From Deinococcus puniceus (GTDB lineage: Bacteria > Deinococcota > Deinococci > Deinococcales > Deinococcaceae), in assembly GCF_001644565.1 (NCBI RefSeq), contig NZ_CP011387.1, forward strand, positions 3,501-67,500: a stretch of 64,000 nucleotides of DNA, written 5' to 3'. A model generated the notes under the pieces. The model made no database searches and had not been told where the DNA came from. It saw only the letters and a list, made by a program, of their open reading frames with translations. Made by a program: the position numbers and the translations under genes. Position 1 is the stretch's first letter, and each line of letters opens with the position of its first letter. Positions 41,395 through 51,531 of this stretch are shown here, piece after piece.

Positions 41395-42926
41395 TCTGCG
41401 CCCTTCCCCGTCAGAGAAACGTCCTCTTGTGCCCAGTCTTTGGCCCGTAACACGGCCCGGCCCCAGCGTTCCATACGATGCCCGCGTTCGTCGGCAGTGG
41501 TGCGCGGCTCGAAGGTGCGGTCTTCTTGCCACTGAGCCGCGATTTCGCCCGCGTCTTGCCAGTAGCCCACCGCCAACCCTGCCAGATAAGCCGCGCCCAG
41601 CGCCGTCGTTTCAGTGATTTTGGGACGAACGACAGGCACGCCCACGATGTCGGCCTGAAGTTGCATCATCAAGTCGTTTCGGCTGCCGCCCCCGTCTACG
41701 CGCAACTCGGTCAGAGCCGGACTTCCCTGACTGCTCACATCCTGCTCCATAGCCGCCAATACCTCCGCCACCTGCATGGTCACGCCCTCCAAAGCAGCGC
41801 GGGCAATGTGGGCCGCTGTGGTTCCCCGCGTCAGCCCCAGCATCGTGCCGCGTGCGTGCGGATCCCAGTAGGGCGCACCCAAACCCGCGAAGGCCGGAAC
41901 CAACGTCACCCCGCCGCTGTTTTCTACGCTGGCCGCCAACGCCTCCACGTCGCCACTTTCGCGGATGATGCCGAGGCCGTCGCGCAGCCACTGCACGGTG
42001 GCCCCGGCGGTAAAGACGCTGCCTTCGAGGGCGTAGGTGAGCTGTTGACCCAAGCGCCAAGCCACAGTGGTCAGCAGGCGGTGCTGGCTGGTCACGGCCT
42101 CCTGCGCGGTGTTCATCAGCAGGAAGCAGCCCGTGCCATAGGTATTTTTGGCCATGCCGCGTTTTAGGCAGGCTTGCCCGAAGGTGGCCGCCTGCTGATC
42201 TCCGGCGATTCCGGCAATGGGAACCCGCGCCCCCAGCAACCCTTCCGCCGTTTCGCCGTACACCTCGGAACTGGCCCGCACCTGCGGCAACACGGCGCGG
42301 GGAATGTTCAGCAGGGCCAGTAGTTCATCGTCCCAGTCTCCGGTATGAATATTGAAGAGCAGCGTGCGACTGGCATTGCTGGCGTCGGTGATGTGGAGTT
42401 CTCCGCCCGTGAGGTTATAGGTCAGCCAGGAATCCATCGTGCCAAACGCCAATTCCCCGCGTTCGGCCTGCTGGCGGGCGCCCGGTACATGGTCTAGCAG
42501 CCACGCGACTTTGGTGCCCGAAAAATAGGCGTCCAGCACCAGCCCAGTTTTGGCCTGAAACGTGGCCTCATGGCCCGCCGCCCGCAGCGAATCGCACAGG
42601 GGCGCGGTGCGGCGGTCTTGCCACACGATGGCCCGGTGAATGGGCCGCCCCGACGCCCGCTCCCAGATCACCACCGTCTCGCGCTGGTTGGTAATGCCGA
42701 TGGCCGCTACGTCTGCCGCCCGCAGGCCCGCCCGCGTCAGGGCTTCCTGCGCCACGCCCACCTGCGTCCCCCAGATTTCCTGCGCGTCGTGTTCCACCCA
42801 CCCCGGCTGAGGAAAAAACTGCGTGAATTCCTTTTGCGCGGCGGCCACCACGGCTCCCGCCCGGTCAAACACGATGGCGCGGCTAGAGGTGGTGCCCTGA
42901 TCCAGAGCCAAGATAAATTTAGACAT
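41391..42926 (-). CDS. glpK: Glycerol kinase
   Basis: FGGY-family kinase of 511 residues, glycerol + ATP to glycerol-3-phosphate. Signature segments: [17 protein letters not shown], the glycerol-binding [42 protein letters not shown] and [19 protein letters not shown] start at MSKFIL (42926), preceded by GGAGGACTACGCTT; the frame extends 34 codons upstream. No glycerol facilitator gene is adjacent. Confidence 0.96.
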
Positions 42927-43137
42927 AAGCGTAGTCCTCCGGCAGATGGTGAATAGTTTGGTTGTTCTGATGGACAGTGCCCGCAGCCTAGCAGCAAGGC
43001 TCACATTTGGGCGGCCACCGTTCAGCAATCTGACGGCAAATCAAGGCCTCTTCACGCCCCTCTTGCCAGAACAGCACGGGCGCGGCGCACACTTGGGGCC
43101 ACTCATCAAGCCCTAGTTCAGCAAGGAGGCAACTATC

Positions 43138-43350
43138 ATGACCGGCCCCTATGACCGCCCGCCTGCCCCGGCCACCGAACCCACCGACACGCCCCTGCCC
43201 CGCCCGGAGCGCCTGCCCGGTGGCGATGACCTCGGCCCGATGACCGATCCGCCCGTGAATCCCGACACCCCTGGTTTTCCGGAGCCGCAGCCGACAGACA
43301 ATCCGGACACTCCGGCGTGGCCCAACCCGATGCCGATGCCCGCGATGTAA
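43138..43350 (+). CDS. Small Pro/Asp-rich hypothetical protein
   Basis: A 70-residue protein of about one-third proline, with repeated TxNPDTP-like phrases and no hydrophobic segment; it is probably unstructured. A strong ribosome site (AAGGAGGCAACTATC) sits directly upstream of the ATG, which argues that it is a true gene. I do not recognise it. It is followed by a self-complementary region at 43364-43440. Confidence 0.55.
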   Translation: MTGPYDRPPAPATEPTDTPLPRPERLPGGDDLGPMTDPPVNPDTPGFPEPQPTDNPDTPAWPNPMPMPAM

Positions 43351-43363
43351 AGGGTGTGGGAAG

Positions 43364-43440
43364 TGGGCTGTAGGTTGTGGGAAGGTCAAAAGATATTCAT
43401 GGTTTTGCCCTTCCTACAGCCCACAACCCACTTCCTACAG
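43364..43440. repeat. Quasi-palindromic region downstream of the Pro-rich gene
   Basis: GGGCTGTAGG (about 43365-43374) pairs with CCTACAGCCC (about 43413-43422); nearby GTTGTGGGAAG and CCCACAACCCACTTCC also match in part. The result is a long interrupted hairpin between convergent genes. It has no T run, so I do not call it a terminator. Confidence 0.5.
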
Positions 43441-43446
43441 CCTCAT

Positions 43447-44148
43447 TCAAAACTTCATCAGCCTATGCCCCTGCACCCGGAGCCACTCCCGGTGCAGTTT
43501 GTGTTGGGGCATCAGGCGGGAAACGTGCGCCCAGTAGCGCGGCGAGTGGTTCATTTCCAGCAGGTGTGCGGCTTCGTGCAGGGCCACATAACAGGCCACG
43601 TCCAGCGGAGCGCGGGCCAAGGCCCAGTGCAGGCGAATCTGGCCGTCGGCGGTGCAACTGCCCCAACGGGTGCGCGTGTCGCTGACGTGTACGGCCTTGA
43701 GGCGTGAGCGGGCATTCAGCCCATCGGCGTAAATTTCAACCAGTTCGCGGTAACGCGGCAGGGCGGCGGCTTTGTACCAGTCGGTCAGGGCCGCTTCTGG
43801 TCTGTCAGAGGGAACCCACAGCGCACGCCCCACGCGCTCGGCCTGTGTGCCGGGGCTGTTCAGGCGCAGTGTCAGCGGTTCCCCCAAAAAACTTAGACTT
43901 GTGCTGTCTGACAGAGAAGAAACGGCAGGCACGCGGGCGGCATAGGTGGCGAGGTGTCCGGCGGCCCAGTCGCGTTTGGCGTTCAGAAATTCCAGCAGCG
44001 TTTTGTCGGGCACCTGCGTGGGCGCGTGCAAGATCACTTCTCCGGGGCGTACTTGCAGCCCCAGCGTGCGCCGCCTCGCACTGCGCTGCACCCGCACCGG
44101 CACGCCGCCCACGTTCCAGCCTTCCCCATTGCCCACACCCACTCCCGC
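43447..44148 (-). CDS. YgjP-type metallopeptidase (M48/DUF45)
   Basis: A roughly 233-residue zinc-peptidase family protein. The motif ALHEAAHLLEMNHSPRYW contains HExxH-like HEAAH and the second His, and RTRWGSCTADGQIRLHWALA precedes it as in other DUF45 proteins. The N-terminal beta-rich part with RRTLGLQVRPGEVILHAP is typical. The role of this family (YgjP) is poorly defined. I prefer ATG 44148; 44169 is possible. Confidence 0.88.
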   Translation of the reverse strand, partial: AGVGVGNGEGWNVGGVPVRVQRSARRRTLGLQVRPGEVILHAPTQVPDKTLLEFLNAKRDWAAGHLATYAARVPAVSSLSDSTSLSFLGEPLTLRLNSPGTQAERVGRALWVPSDRPEAALTDWYKAAALPRYRELVEIYADGLNARSRLKAVHVSDTRTRWGSCTADGQIRLHWALARAPLDVACYVALHEAAHLLEMNHSPRYWAHVSRLMPQHKLHREWLRVQGHRLMKF

Positions 44149-44199
44149 CATAGCTCTAGCAAACCGCATCGGGAGCCAAAGCGGGTGAGTGGCCCGGAT

Positions 44200-44340
44200 G
44201 ATACGGATTCCGATTGAACAGTTATGAAATAACTGCGAAATCCGACTGGAAGGAGTAGGAAAAGTACGGATTCCAGAATGGAGTTAGCTTTCGGCGCTGT
44301 TCCGAAAGATAACGAAATGGCCGGAATCCGGATGAGTTGC
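44200..44340. repeat. Dispersed ATACGGATTCC repeats, family D
   Basis: GATACGGATTCCGATTGAAC is followed by CAGTTATGAAATAACTG, a 7-bp perfect inverted repeat, and ACTGCGAAATCCGA. TACGGATTCCAGAATGGA recurs 60 bp later and CCGGAATCCGGATGAG again. Similar short phrases occur at 12880, 32468 and 49052. Confidence 0.6.
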
Positions 44341-44387
44341 TCAGGAATTTTGAACCCGGTTCACCCATTCGGGTTACACTTCAGAGC

Positions 44388-45170
<783 letters not shown>

Positions 45171-45197
45171 GGGATTGAGGCGTTGGCGCGGTGGGGA

Positions 45198-45362
45198 GTC
45201 TGAAAGTCTGAGGCAAGGCAATCGCTGACGCTCACTCACCCCCTCTGCTAGCGCAGCTCTGCGAGTCCCAACCTCCCCCCTCAAGGGTGAGGAGCTAAAA
45301 GCCCCAACGCTCCACCGCACCCACCATCCATCTCTAGCCCTTCGACTCTAGACCCTTAGACC
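45198..45362. repeat. Composite intergenic repeat, family BC, copy 2
   Basis: GTCTGAAAGTCTGAGGCAAG then the B core CTCACTCACCCCCTCTGCTA and CCTCCCCCCTCAAGGGTGAG; the right end is CCCTTCGACTCTAGACCCTT AGACC. The right end matches 7007-7035 and 53525-53566 closely. Confidence 0.65.
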
Positions 45363-45407
45363 AAGCCCCCAGAATCTCACCCACGTTCAACCCAAAAGGA
45401 GCGCCAC

Positions 45408-46232
45408 ATGACTCAAACCGCCGATCCCGCCACCACCTTCCGCCCTGACCTGCTGCGCGGCAAACACGCCCTGATTACGGGCGGCGGCAGCGGCATCAAC
45501 CTCGGCATCGCCCAAAGTTTCGCGGCGCACGGCTGCGCGGTCACCATTTTGGGCCGCAATCTGGAGAAGGCGCAGAAGGCAGCGGCGGGCATCGTGGAAG
45601 CGGGCGGGCAAGCCCTTGGCGTCAGTGCCGACGTGCGCGATTTTGCGGCCCTGCAAGCGGCGGTGGCCCTCGCGGTAGAAGCGCACGGCGACTTCGATAT
45701 CGTATTGGCCGGAGCCGCTGGCAACTTTCCCGCCCCCGTGGACGGCATCAGCCCCAACGGATTTAAGACGGTGGTGGACATCGATCTGCTCGGCACTTAC
45801 AACACCATCAAGGCTGCCGCGCCGCACATCAAGGCTCCGGGCGGCAACGTGCTGAGCATCAGCGCTTACGGCGTGCCCGTGCCCATGCAGGCGCATGTGG
45901 TGGCCGCCAAAGCTGGCGTGGACGCCCTCACCCGCACGCTGGCCGTGGAATGGGGCCTGCGCGGCATCCGCGTGAACGCCATCATTCCCGGCCCAATCGA
46001 CGGCACCGAGGGTATGGCCCGCCTCGCCCCGGACGAAAAAACCCGCAGCCAATTCACGCGCACCGTACCGCTGGGACGCTTCGGCCTGCCCCAAGACATC
46101 GCCAACGCCGCGCTGTTTCTGGTGTCGGACGCGGCCAGCTATGTGACCGGCGTGATTTTGCCCGTAGACGGCGGCCAGAACATGCTGGGCGGTGCGCCGC
46201 AATATCAGATGTTTTTGCAGATGACGCAGTAA
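45408..46232 (+). CDS. Short-chain dehydrogenase, 2,4-dienoyl-CoA reductase-like
   Basis: A 274-residue classical [22 protein letters not shown] is the cofactor glycine motif; it contains Gly-x3-Gly-x-Gly. [19 protein letters not shown] and [18 protein letters not shown] follow, where the second Lys in AAK matches the catalytic Lys; the Tyr is replaced by His/other in the [17 protein letters not shown] stretch, as in the peroxisomal-type 2,4-dienoyl-CoA reductases. [15 protein letters not shown] matches them too. It lies downstream of an enoyl-CoA hydratase gene. Good AAGGAGCGCC ribosome site. Confidence 0.85.
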   Translation: MTQTADPATTFRPDLLRGKHALITGGGSGINLGIAQSFAAHGCAVTILGRNLEKAQKAAAGIVEAGGQALGVSADVRDFAALQAAVALAVEAHGDFDIVLAGAAGNFPAPVDGISPNGFKTVVDIDLLGTYNTIKAAAPHIKAPGGNVLSISAYGVPVPMQAHVVAAKAGVDALTRTLAVEWGLRGIRVNAIIPGPIDGTEGMARLAPDEKTRSQFTRTVPLGRFGLPQDIANAALFLVSDAASYVTGVILPVDGGQNMLGGAPQYQMFLQMTQ

Positions 46233-46237
46233 AGGCG

Positions 46238-46342
46238 GTCTAAGGGTCTAGGATCTAAGGGACTAAGAAGGGCAAAAGCCAGAGCAGAAGCTACATCGCC
46301 TCTGCAAACGCCAACTTTCACGAGCCACCCTTAGACCCTTAA
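46238..46342. repeat. Composite intergenic repeat, family BC, short copy
   Basis: GGTCTAAGGGTCTAGGATCT AAGGGACTAAGAAGGGCAA (a 40-bp left end) and TTCACGAGCCACCCTTAGAC on the right, without the B core. It shows that the outer ends can occur without the core. Confidence 0.65.
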
Positions 46343-46383
46343 GCCGACAGCCACGCTTCAGCTTCACACGCTATTCTCTGCGG

Positions 46384-47775
46384 GTGCGCCGCCTGCTGAC
46401 CATTTGTACGCTTATTCTGCTCTCCGGCGATTTGGCGGCCCTGTCTCCCACCACGCCCATTGCCGTGCAGTTGGTGCGCGATCCCGGCCTCAGCGCAGGC
46501 GTGCGGGAAGCGTTGCGGGATGTGCCAGACGGCGTACAGGTGTCGGTGCTGGTACGGGAGGTGGGCGGCGGCCCGGTGCTGGAAGCCCTCAGACCCGACG
46601 AGTCCATGATCCCGGCCAGCACCCAAAAACTGGTGACGGCGGCTTCGGTGCTGGTAGACCGGGGCGGCGCGGGCGGGTGGTGGAGTACCGAACTGACCGT
46701 GCCAGCCGCAGAAGTGGGCCAAAAAAACGTGTCGGCGTTGACCCTGCGCGGCAGTGCTGACCCGACTCTGAGCGTGGCGGGCGGCTCCAACAGCCTGCGG
46801 GCACTGGCAAAACAAGCCTTTGCGCGTGGCCTGCGCCGTGTGAATGCCGTGCGGCTCGATGAATCCCCGATGCAGGCGGGCGGCTGGACGGAACTGATCG
46901 TGGGCGTGCCCATGACCACCGTGCGCCTGAGCGAGTGGGAAACCAATCCCCCGATTTCGGCGCAGGAAGCGCGGGCCAGAGCGGGTGCGGCGCTGGTATC
47001 CGAACTGCGGCGGGCAGGAATTGTGGTGGGTTCGGACGCGGTGGGTGTAGCCCCCAAGTTCACGCCGTATCTGGCCCCTGCCCGCGTGGATGAGGACGGA
47101 AAAGCCCTGCCGCCTGACCCGCTAGTTCCTGTAAACCGCCGCCCAGAACACGGTCTTGCCAGCGTCCGCAGTGCCTCGCCTGCGCTGGTGGTGGCCGCAG
47201 TGCTGCGTCCCAGCGACAACCTGAAAGCCGAGGAACTCTTGGGCAGTCTGGCCGCCACACCGTTGGGGCGAGGCACGCTGGCGGGCGCACTCCTGCGCGA
47301 ACGGGCCGCCCTGCGCCGCATGGGCATAGACCTGACCGGCGTGGCTCTGGCCGATGGCAGTGGCCTCAGCCGCAACAACCGCCTGACCGCCCGCACACTC
47401 GTACACCTGCTGAGCGTGCTGCACGACTTGCCCTACGCCACAGCCAAAGCGTCTGCCACTCTGCCCGCCGCCGTGTACCGCGCCCGCCGCAACGCTTTTG
47501 CCGAGGCCTTGCCCCAAGCAGGAACAGGCGAAACTGGCCCCGCCCACACCGGACGCGGCGGCACGATGGCCCTGAGATTGCAAAATTCGGGGCTGGATGT
47601 TCGGGCCAAAACCGGAACGCTGCCGGGAGTCAGTGCGCTGGCGGGCTACGTCACCGCCAAAAGCGGCAAGATACTGGCCTTTTCTATCCTGATGAACGGC
47701 CCCGAAACCACCCCGATCCTGACTCTGCGCAGCGTGCAAGACCGGATGGTGCAGGCCATCTCGGCGGCGCACTGA
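46384..47775 (+). CDS. D-alanyl-D-alanine carboxypeptidase/endopeptidase (PBP4/DacB family)
   Basis: Peptidoglycan enzyme of about 463 residues. The three penicillin-binding motifs are STQK (Ser79-Lys82), SRN (Ser329) and KTG (Lys409). The order and spacing fit class C PBP4. A signal peptide (about 1-21, [20 protein letters not shown]) sends it outside. The start is GTG 46384. It trims or cleaves peptide cross-links in cell-wall turnover. Confidence 0.92.
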   Translation: MRRLLTICTLILLSGDLAALSPTTPIAVQLVRDPGLSAGVREALRDVPDGVQVSVLVREVGGGPVLEALRPDESMIPASTQKLVTAASVLVDRGGAGGWWSTELTVPAAEVGQKNVSALTLRGSADPTLSVAGGSNSLRALAKQAFARGLRRVNAVRLDESPMQAGGWTELIVGVPMTTVRLSEWETNPPISAQEARARAGAALVSELRRAGIVVGSDAVGVAPKFTPYLAPARVDEDGKALPPDPLVPVNRRPEHGLASVRSASPALVVAAVLRPSDNLKAEELLGSLAATPLGRGTLAGALLRERAALRRMGIDLTGVALADGSGLSRNNRLTARTLVHLLSVLHDLPYATAKASATLPAAVYRARRNAFAEALPQAGTGETGPAHTGRGGTMALRLQNSGLDVRAKTGTLPGVSALAGYVTAKSGKILAFSILMNGPETTPILTLRSVQDRMVQAISAAH

Positions 47776-47877
47776 TGGGGTGTCGGTGAGAGGAAAAGCC
47801 AGTGCTAGACGCCTCTGTTGACTGCTCTGCCTCCCCAAAACCTCACTGCCCCAGCACCCTAGACCTTTAGACCGTTA

Positions 47878-47943
47878 GAGCAGGACGGAGAATGGAGTCA
47901 CCGAGAAAAGCGACTTTCGGTGACTCCATTCTCCGTCCTGCTC
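47878..47943. repeat. 27-bp perfect inverted repeat
   Basis: Arms 47878-47904 and 47917-47943 are perfectly complementary over 27 bp with a 12-nt loop. The left arm begins GAGCAGGACGGAGAATGGAG. No T run follows on either side, so it is not a standard terminator. It lies between a PBP4-type gene and galE, both on the plus strand. Confidence 0.85.
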
Positions 47944-48052
47944 GGTAAAATTCACTCGCTTCGCTCGGTCATTCTTATGACAAATGCTGTGAACCTTCCC
48001 GTAGCTTAGATTTCCAACTCGCCACCCCGAAATCCTTTGCTAACCTACCCGC

Positions 48053-49045
48053 ATGAAACTTCTGGTGGTGGGCGGGGCAGGCTACATCGGGTCGCATACG
48101 GTGCGGCAACTGCGGGCGGCGGGGCATGACGTGGTCGTGCTGGACAACCTTTCCAGCGGACACCCGGAAGCCTTGCCGCCCGAAGTGACGCTGGTGAAGG
48201 CCGATCTGCTGGACGCCGAGGCCGTGAAAGCAGCCCTGAACGCGCACCAACCCGACGCTGTGATTCACTTTGCCGCGCTGATCGAGGTGGGCGAGAGCAT
48301 GCGGGCACCGGGCCGCTACTACCGCAACAACGTGCTGGGCAGCCTGAACCTGCTGCAAGCCATCGTAGAAACGCGCAAGATTCCGCTGGTGTTTTCCTCG
48401 ACTGCCGCCGTGTACGGCACCACCGACGCCGTGCCGATTCCTGAAACGGCCACCAAGCAGCCCGAAAGCGTGTACGGCGAAACCAAGTGGATGACCGAGC
48501 AGATGATTCATGCCTTCGGCACGGCACACGGCTTGCCGTATACCATCTTGCGCTACTTCAACGTGTGTGGCGCGGCTCCGGGCGGCGCGATTGGCGAGGC
48601 GCACGCCAACAAGACCCACCTGATCGAATTGGCCTGCCTCACCGCTCTGGGCCAGCGCGAGAAAATGATGATTTTTGGCGACGATTACCCCACGCCCGAC
48701 GGCACCTGTATCCGCGATTACGTGCATGTGCAGGATCTGGCCGACGCGCATGTGCTGGCGGTGGAAGCCCTGCACGGCGGCGGGCAAGTAGCGACCACCT
48801 ACAACGTGGGCCTTGGTCACGGCTTCAGCGTGCGCGAAGTGCTGGACGCCGTAGACGCGGTGGTGGGTACGCCCCTGACCCGCGAACTGGCCCCCCGCCG
48901 CGCCGGAGACCCCCCACGCTTGGTGGCCGACGCCACGCTGATCGTCAAGGAACTGGGCTTCAGCCCCAAATTCACTGACCTGAAAGACATCGTGGCAAGC
49001 GCTTGGGAGTGGCACCGCACGCATCCGCACGGCTTCGAGAAGTAA
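48053..49045 (+). CDS. galE: UDP-glucose 4-epimerase
   Basis: Extended SDR of 330 residues interconverting UDP-glucose and UDP-galactose. NAD site GGAGYIGSHTVRQL near residues 6-20, SSTAAVYG and the catalytic YxxxK as YGETK. GGQVATTYNVGLGHGFSVRE and the C-terminal FSPKFTDLKDIVASAWEWH are typical GalE. Supplies sugars for exopolysaccharide or cell-surface glycans; no linked glycosyltransferase cluster here. Confidence 0.95.
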   Translation: MKLLVVGGAGYIGSHTVRQLRAAGHDVVVLDNLSSGHPEALPPEVTLVKADLLDAEAVKAALNAHQPDAVIHFAALIEVGESMRAPGRYYRNNVLGSLNLLQAIVETRKIPLVFSSTAAVYGTTDAVPIPETATKQPESVYGETKWMTEQMIHAFGTAHGLPYTILRYFNVCGAAPGGAIGEAHANKTHLIELACLTALGQREKMMIFGDDYPTPDGTCIRDYVHVQDLADAHVLAVEALHGGGQVATTYNVGLGHGFSVREVLDAVDAVVGTPLTRELAPRRAGDPPRLVADATLIVKELGFSPKFTDLKDIVASAWEWHRTHPHGFEK

Positions 49046-49051
49046 TGCAGT

Positions 49052-49135
49052 CGTACGGACTTCGGTTGAAAGCCCTCTGTTCTGGCTTTTAATCCGGCGG
49101 TAAGAAGGAGGCGGGCTGCACGCTCTGACGGCGGA
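49052..49135. repeat. Family D repeat and small stem-loop after galE
   Basis: GTACGGACTTCGGTTGAAAG resembles the ATACGGATTCCGATTGAA unit at 44201. A short perfect palindrome, CTGACG-GCGGAG-CGTCAG, follows near 49125. Together they fill the gap between convergent galE and the YibE/F gene. Confidence 0.45.
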
Positions 49136-49138
49136 GCG

Positions 49139-50212
49139 TCAGGTAGAGTCTGGAGAACGGGGCGTGCTAGGGAAGTGCTGTATGGCGGCCAAAGCGGTAC
49201 TGACCGGCACCACCAGCAACATGCTGACCAAAGCCAGCAGCAGCGCCGCCAATTCGGTAAACAGGCCCTCGCTGTTGACCTGTACCCACAGCGGCGTGCC
49301 CGAACTGGCCCGCATCAGCAGCAGCAGGGGCAACGAGCCGCCCGCATACAGCAGCATCAGAACGTTCACCATGCCTGCCGCGTGGTCGCGTCCGACCCGC
49401 ATGGCCTGCCGGAACAGGGCGCGGCGGCTCAGAGGCGGCCCCGCCTGTGCCGCCCTCGTCTGGGCCAACGTTTCGACGGCGGACGTTTGAGTGATCGCCA
49501 CATCGTTCATGGCCCCCAAGCTGGTCAGCAGGACGCCCACCACGTACAGCCCGGTGGCACTCACGCCGTAAGACGCCTGAGCGACGGTGGCCCCTGCATC
49601 GCTCAGGCCCGTCAGGGAGGCCGCTCCCACCAACAAGTTCAGCAGCCCCGCGCCGAGGGTGACGCACAGCAGGAGCGCCAGCAGGGCCGCATGACTCTTG
49701 CGGTTCCAACCATGCACGAAGTACACGCTGAGGGCCAACACCCCGCCCAAAGCGGGCAGCAGCCCCAGCACAGGTGCGCCGCCCAGCAGCAGGGGTAGCA
49801 AGATCAGCCAGAGGGCGGCCAACGTGAGGGCGCTGCCCAGCACAGCCCGCAGGCCCTGCACGCCCGTCACCGCGAGGGCCACCAACAACGTCAGGCCCAA
49901 GAGTGCGCCCAGCAGCGGAAAGCGGCGCGGCCCTTCTAGGATGTACTGGCCGTCGATCTGGTTCAGCACGACGGCTTGTCCGGGGGTCGGTTGGGCCTCC
50001 GCATAAGTCACGGCGGTCACGGTCTGCCCCGTATTCAGCCGAATCTGGGCTTCACCGGGCTGGGTCTGGCGCTGGTAAACGCCGCTGACATACTGGCTGA
50101 GGCTGAGCGGCGGAGGGGGCGGCTCGACCCGGAAGACCCACAGCACCCCTGCGGCCAAGACCGCCCCCAAGAGTGCGGTCAGTCCAGACGGAAGGCGTTT
50201 CCAAAAGTTCAT
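49139..50212 (-). CDS. YibE/F family membrane protein
   Basis: A 357-residue protein with an N-terminal membrane segment, an extracytoplasmic domain (about 35-90) that looks like a small beta barrel, and then about seven membrane helices with the family features SLGAMNDVAITQTSAVETL and GRDHAAGMVNVLMLLYAGG. The family is found in many bacteria and its function is not known; it has been treated as a possible transporter. It sits just downstream of the zinc genes on the same strand, 53 bp after the AztD-like gene, so it may be part of that operon. Confidence 0.82.
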   Translation of the reverse strand: MNFWKRLPSGLTALLGAVLAAGVLWVFRVEPPPPPLSLSQYVSGVYQRQTQPGEAQIRLNTGQTVTAVTYAEAQPTPGQAVVLNQIDGQYILEGPRRFPLLGALLGLTLLVALAVTGVQGLRAVLGSALTLAALWLILLPLLLGGAPVLGLLPALGGVLALSVYFVHGWNRKSHAALLALLLCVTLGAGLLNLLVGAASLTGLSDAGATVAQASYGVSATGLYVVGVLLTSLGAMNDVAITQTSAVETLAQTRAAQAGPPLSRRALFRQAMRVGRDHAAGMVNVLMLLYAGGSLPLLLLMRASSGTPLWVQVNSEGLFTELAALLLALVSMLLVVPVSTALAAIQHFPSTPRSPDST

Positions 50213-50265
50213 CGCCTCACGGTAGCGGCCAGAGCGCGGTGGGTGGGGTCAGGGTGTGAGCCGTA

Positions 50266-51423
50266 TCAGTGTTGCTCGCCCGACGCCGAGGTGAGAGCCA
50301 GCATCGCCGGGGTGCCGCCTACCACGAGGCGGCGCGTGACCGTCAGGGTATTCAGCGCGACTTCCAGTACTTCTCCTGTGGTGGGACTGGTCAGGTAGGC
50401 CGCATTCTGGCCGAGGGTCATGGTGGGCCGGATGGCCGCTTTGTCGGCGGCATCGGCGGGTTTGACCAAGCCTGCCGCGCTTTGCAGTACCCGGCCTGTG
50501 CGGGCATCAAGGGCGTGCAGGGCACCGTCGGCGGTCAGTACCAACAGGCGCTGACCATCTGCGGCAAAGATGAATTTCAGGGGCACGGCGGGCAGGGTGA
50601 TGGGCGTCAGGGCCGAGTCCTGAGCCGTCCAGCGGGCCAACCCGGTGCCGAAGTTGCCGTACAGTGTGCTGCTTTTGGCGTGGGCCGCCACTGTCCCCAC
50701 CCGCTTGCCTTCGGGCGTGCCTGCGGGGTTGGTCAGTTTGCTGGAGGTGATCTCATTGCCCTTGACCGTGACCGCCAATACCCCATCGGTGCAGCCGAAG
50801 TAGCTGGTGTCGCCCAGAATGGCCTCACCGTGCAGGGCCGGGCAGCCGTCTATAGTGTTCAGCAATTGGCCCGACTTGAGGTCGTAGGCGTCCACCCGGT
50901 TCAGGCGCAGAGAGCCGCTGAGCAGCACGTTGCCCATGACGGTGGGTGCGCCGTGGTCGGGCTGGGCCACTTTAACGATTTGCATGTCGTTGGTCTTGCC
51001 CAGCAGGGTTTCTCCAAAAATAGCCACCGTGCCGCCCTTGTCGTTAAAAATAACGATGCGGTCATCGTGGGCAAAGAAGTGGGTGGGTTGCTGGCCCACG
51101 TTCAGGGTCGCCAGCACATGCGGGGCCTTCTGAACAAGGTCGTCGTGGTCGCCGTGCGGAATGCTGCTCAGGCCAGAGTGCAGCACCGTGACGCGGTCAT
51201 CGTTGCGGTGGATGGCGTAGGCGTACTGCCCACCGGGGCCAGCGTACAGGCCACTGAGTTTTCCGGGCGTGCTGAAGGTGCCTACTGTTTTGCCGTCCGT
51301 CAGGTTCAAGACGTTCAATACGTTGGTTGTGGCGTCGGCCACCACGAGGCGGGACACGGTCTCGGCGTGGGCGGCAGTGATCAGGCTCAGGGCGGCGGTC
51401 AGGGTCAGTTTCAGATGGGTCAT
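50266..51423 (-). CDS. aztD: AztD-like periplasmic zinc metallochaperone
   Basis: A secreted beta-propeller-like protein of 385 residues. The signal peptide is about residues 1-20 (ALSLITAAHA). Repeated blade phrases such as YAYAIHRNDDRVTVLHSG, and a His-rich SIPHGDHDD (His90, His93), match what I recall of AztD, which hands zinc to the binding protein AztC. The gene follows an AztC/ZnuA-like gene and a COG0523 GTPase. No AztA/AztB transporter genes are in the window. Confidence 0.75.
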   Translation of the reverse strand: MTHLKLTLTAALSLITAAHAETVSRLVVADATTNVLNVLNLTDGKTVGTFSTPGKLSGLYAGPGGQYAYAIHRNDDRVTVLHSGLSSIPHGDHDDLVQKAPHVLATLNVGQQPTHFFAHDDRIVIFNDKGGTVAIFGETLLGKTNDMQIVKVAQPDHGAPTVMGNVLLSGSLRLNRVDAYDLKSGQLLNTIDGCPALHGEAILGDTSYFGCTDGVLAVTVKGNEITSSKLTNPAGTPEGKRVGTVAAHAKSSTLYGNFGTGLARWTAQDSALTPITLPAVPLKFIFAADGQRLLVLTADGALHALDARTGRVLQSAAGLVKPADAADKAAIRPTMTLGQNAAYLTSPTTGEVLEVALNTLTVTRRLVVGGTPAMLALTSASGEQH

Positions 51424-51531
51424 GGTGGGTACTCCGGCAAAAGAAAAGGGGCGTGAAGGACGGGTTCTTCCGGCTTACGGCGCAGAGATCGGACACAACT
51501 TCTGCACCCGCGAAGAGCGTGGGGGTCGCCT

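Noticed and set aside
43364..43440. Terminator or attenuator hairpin
   Set aside because: The complementarity is interrupted and no T-run follows; kept only as a quasi-palindrome.
47878..47943. Rho-independent terminator
   Set aside because: The stem is very strong, but no T-run follows on either strand.
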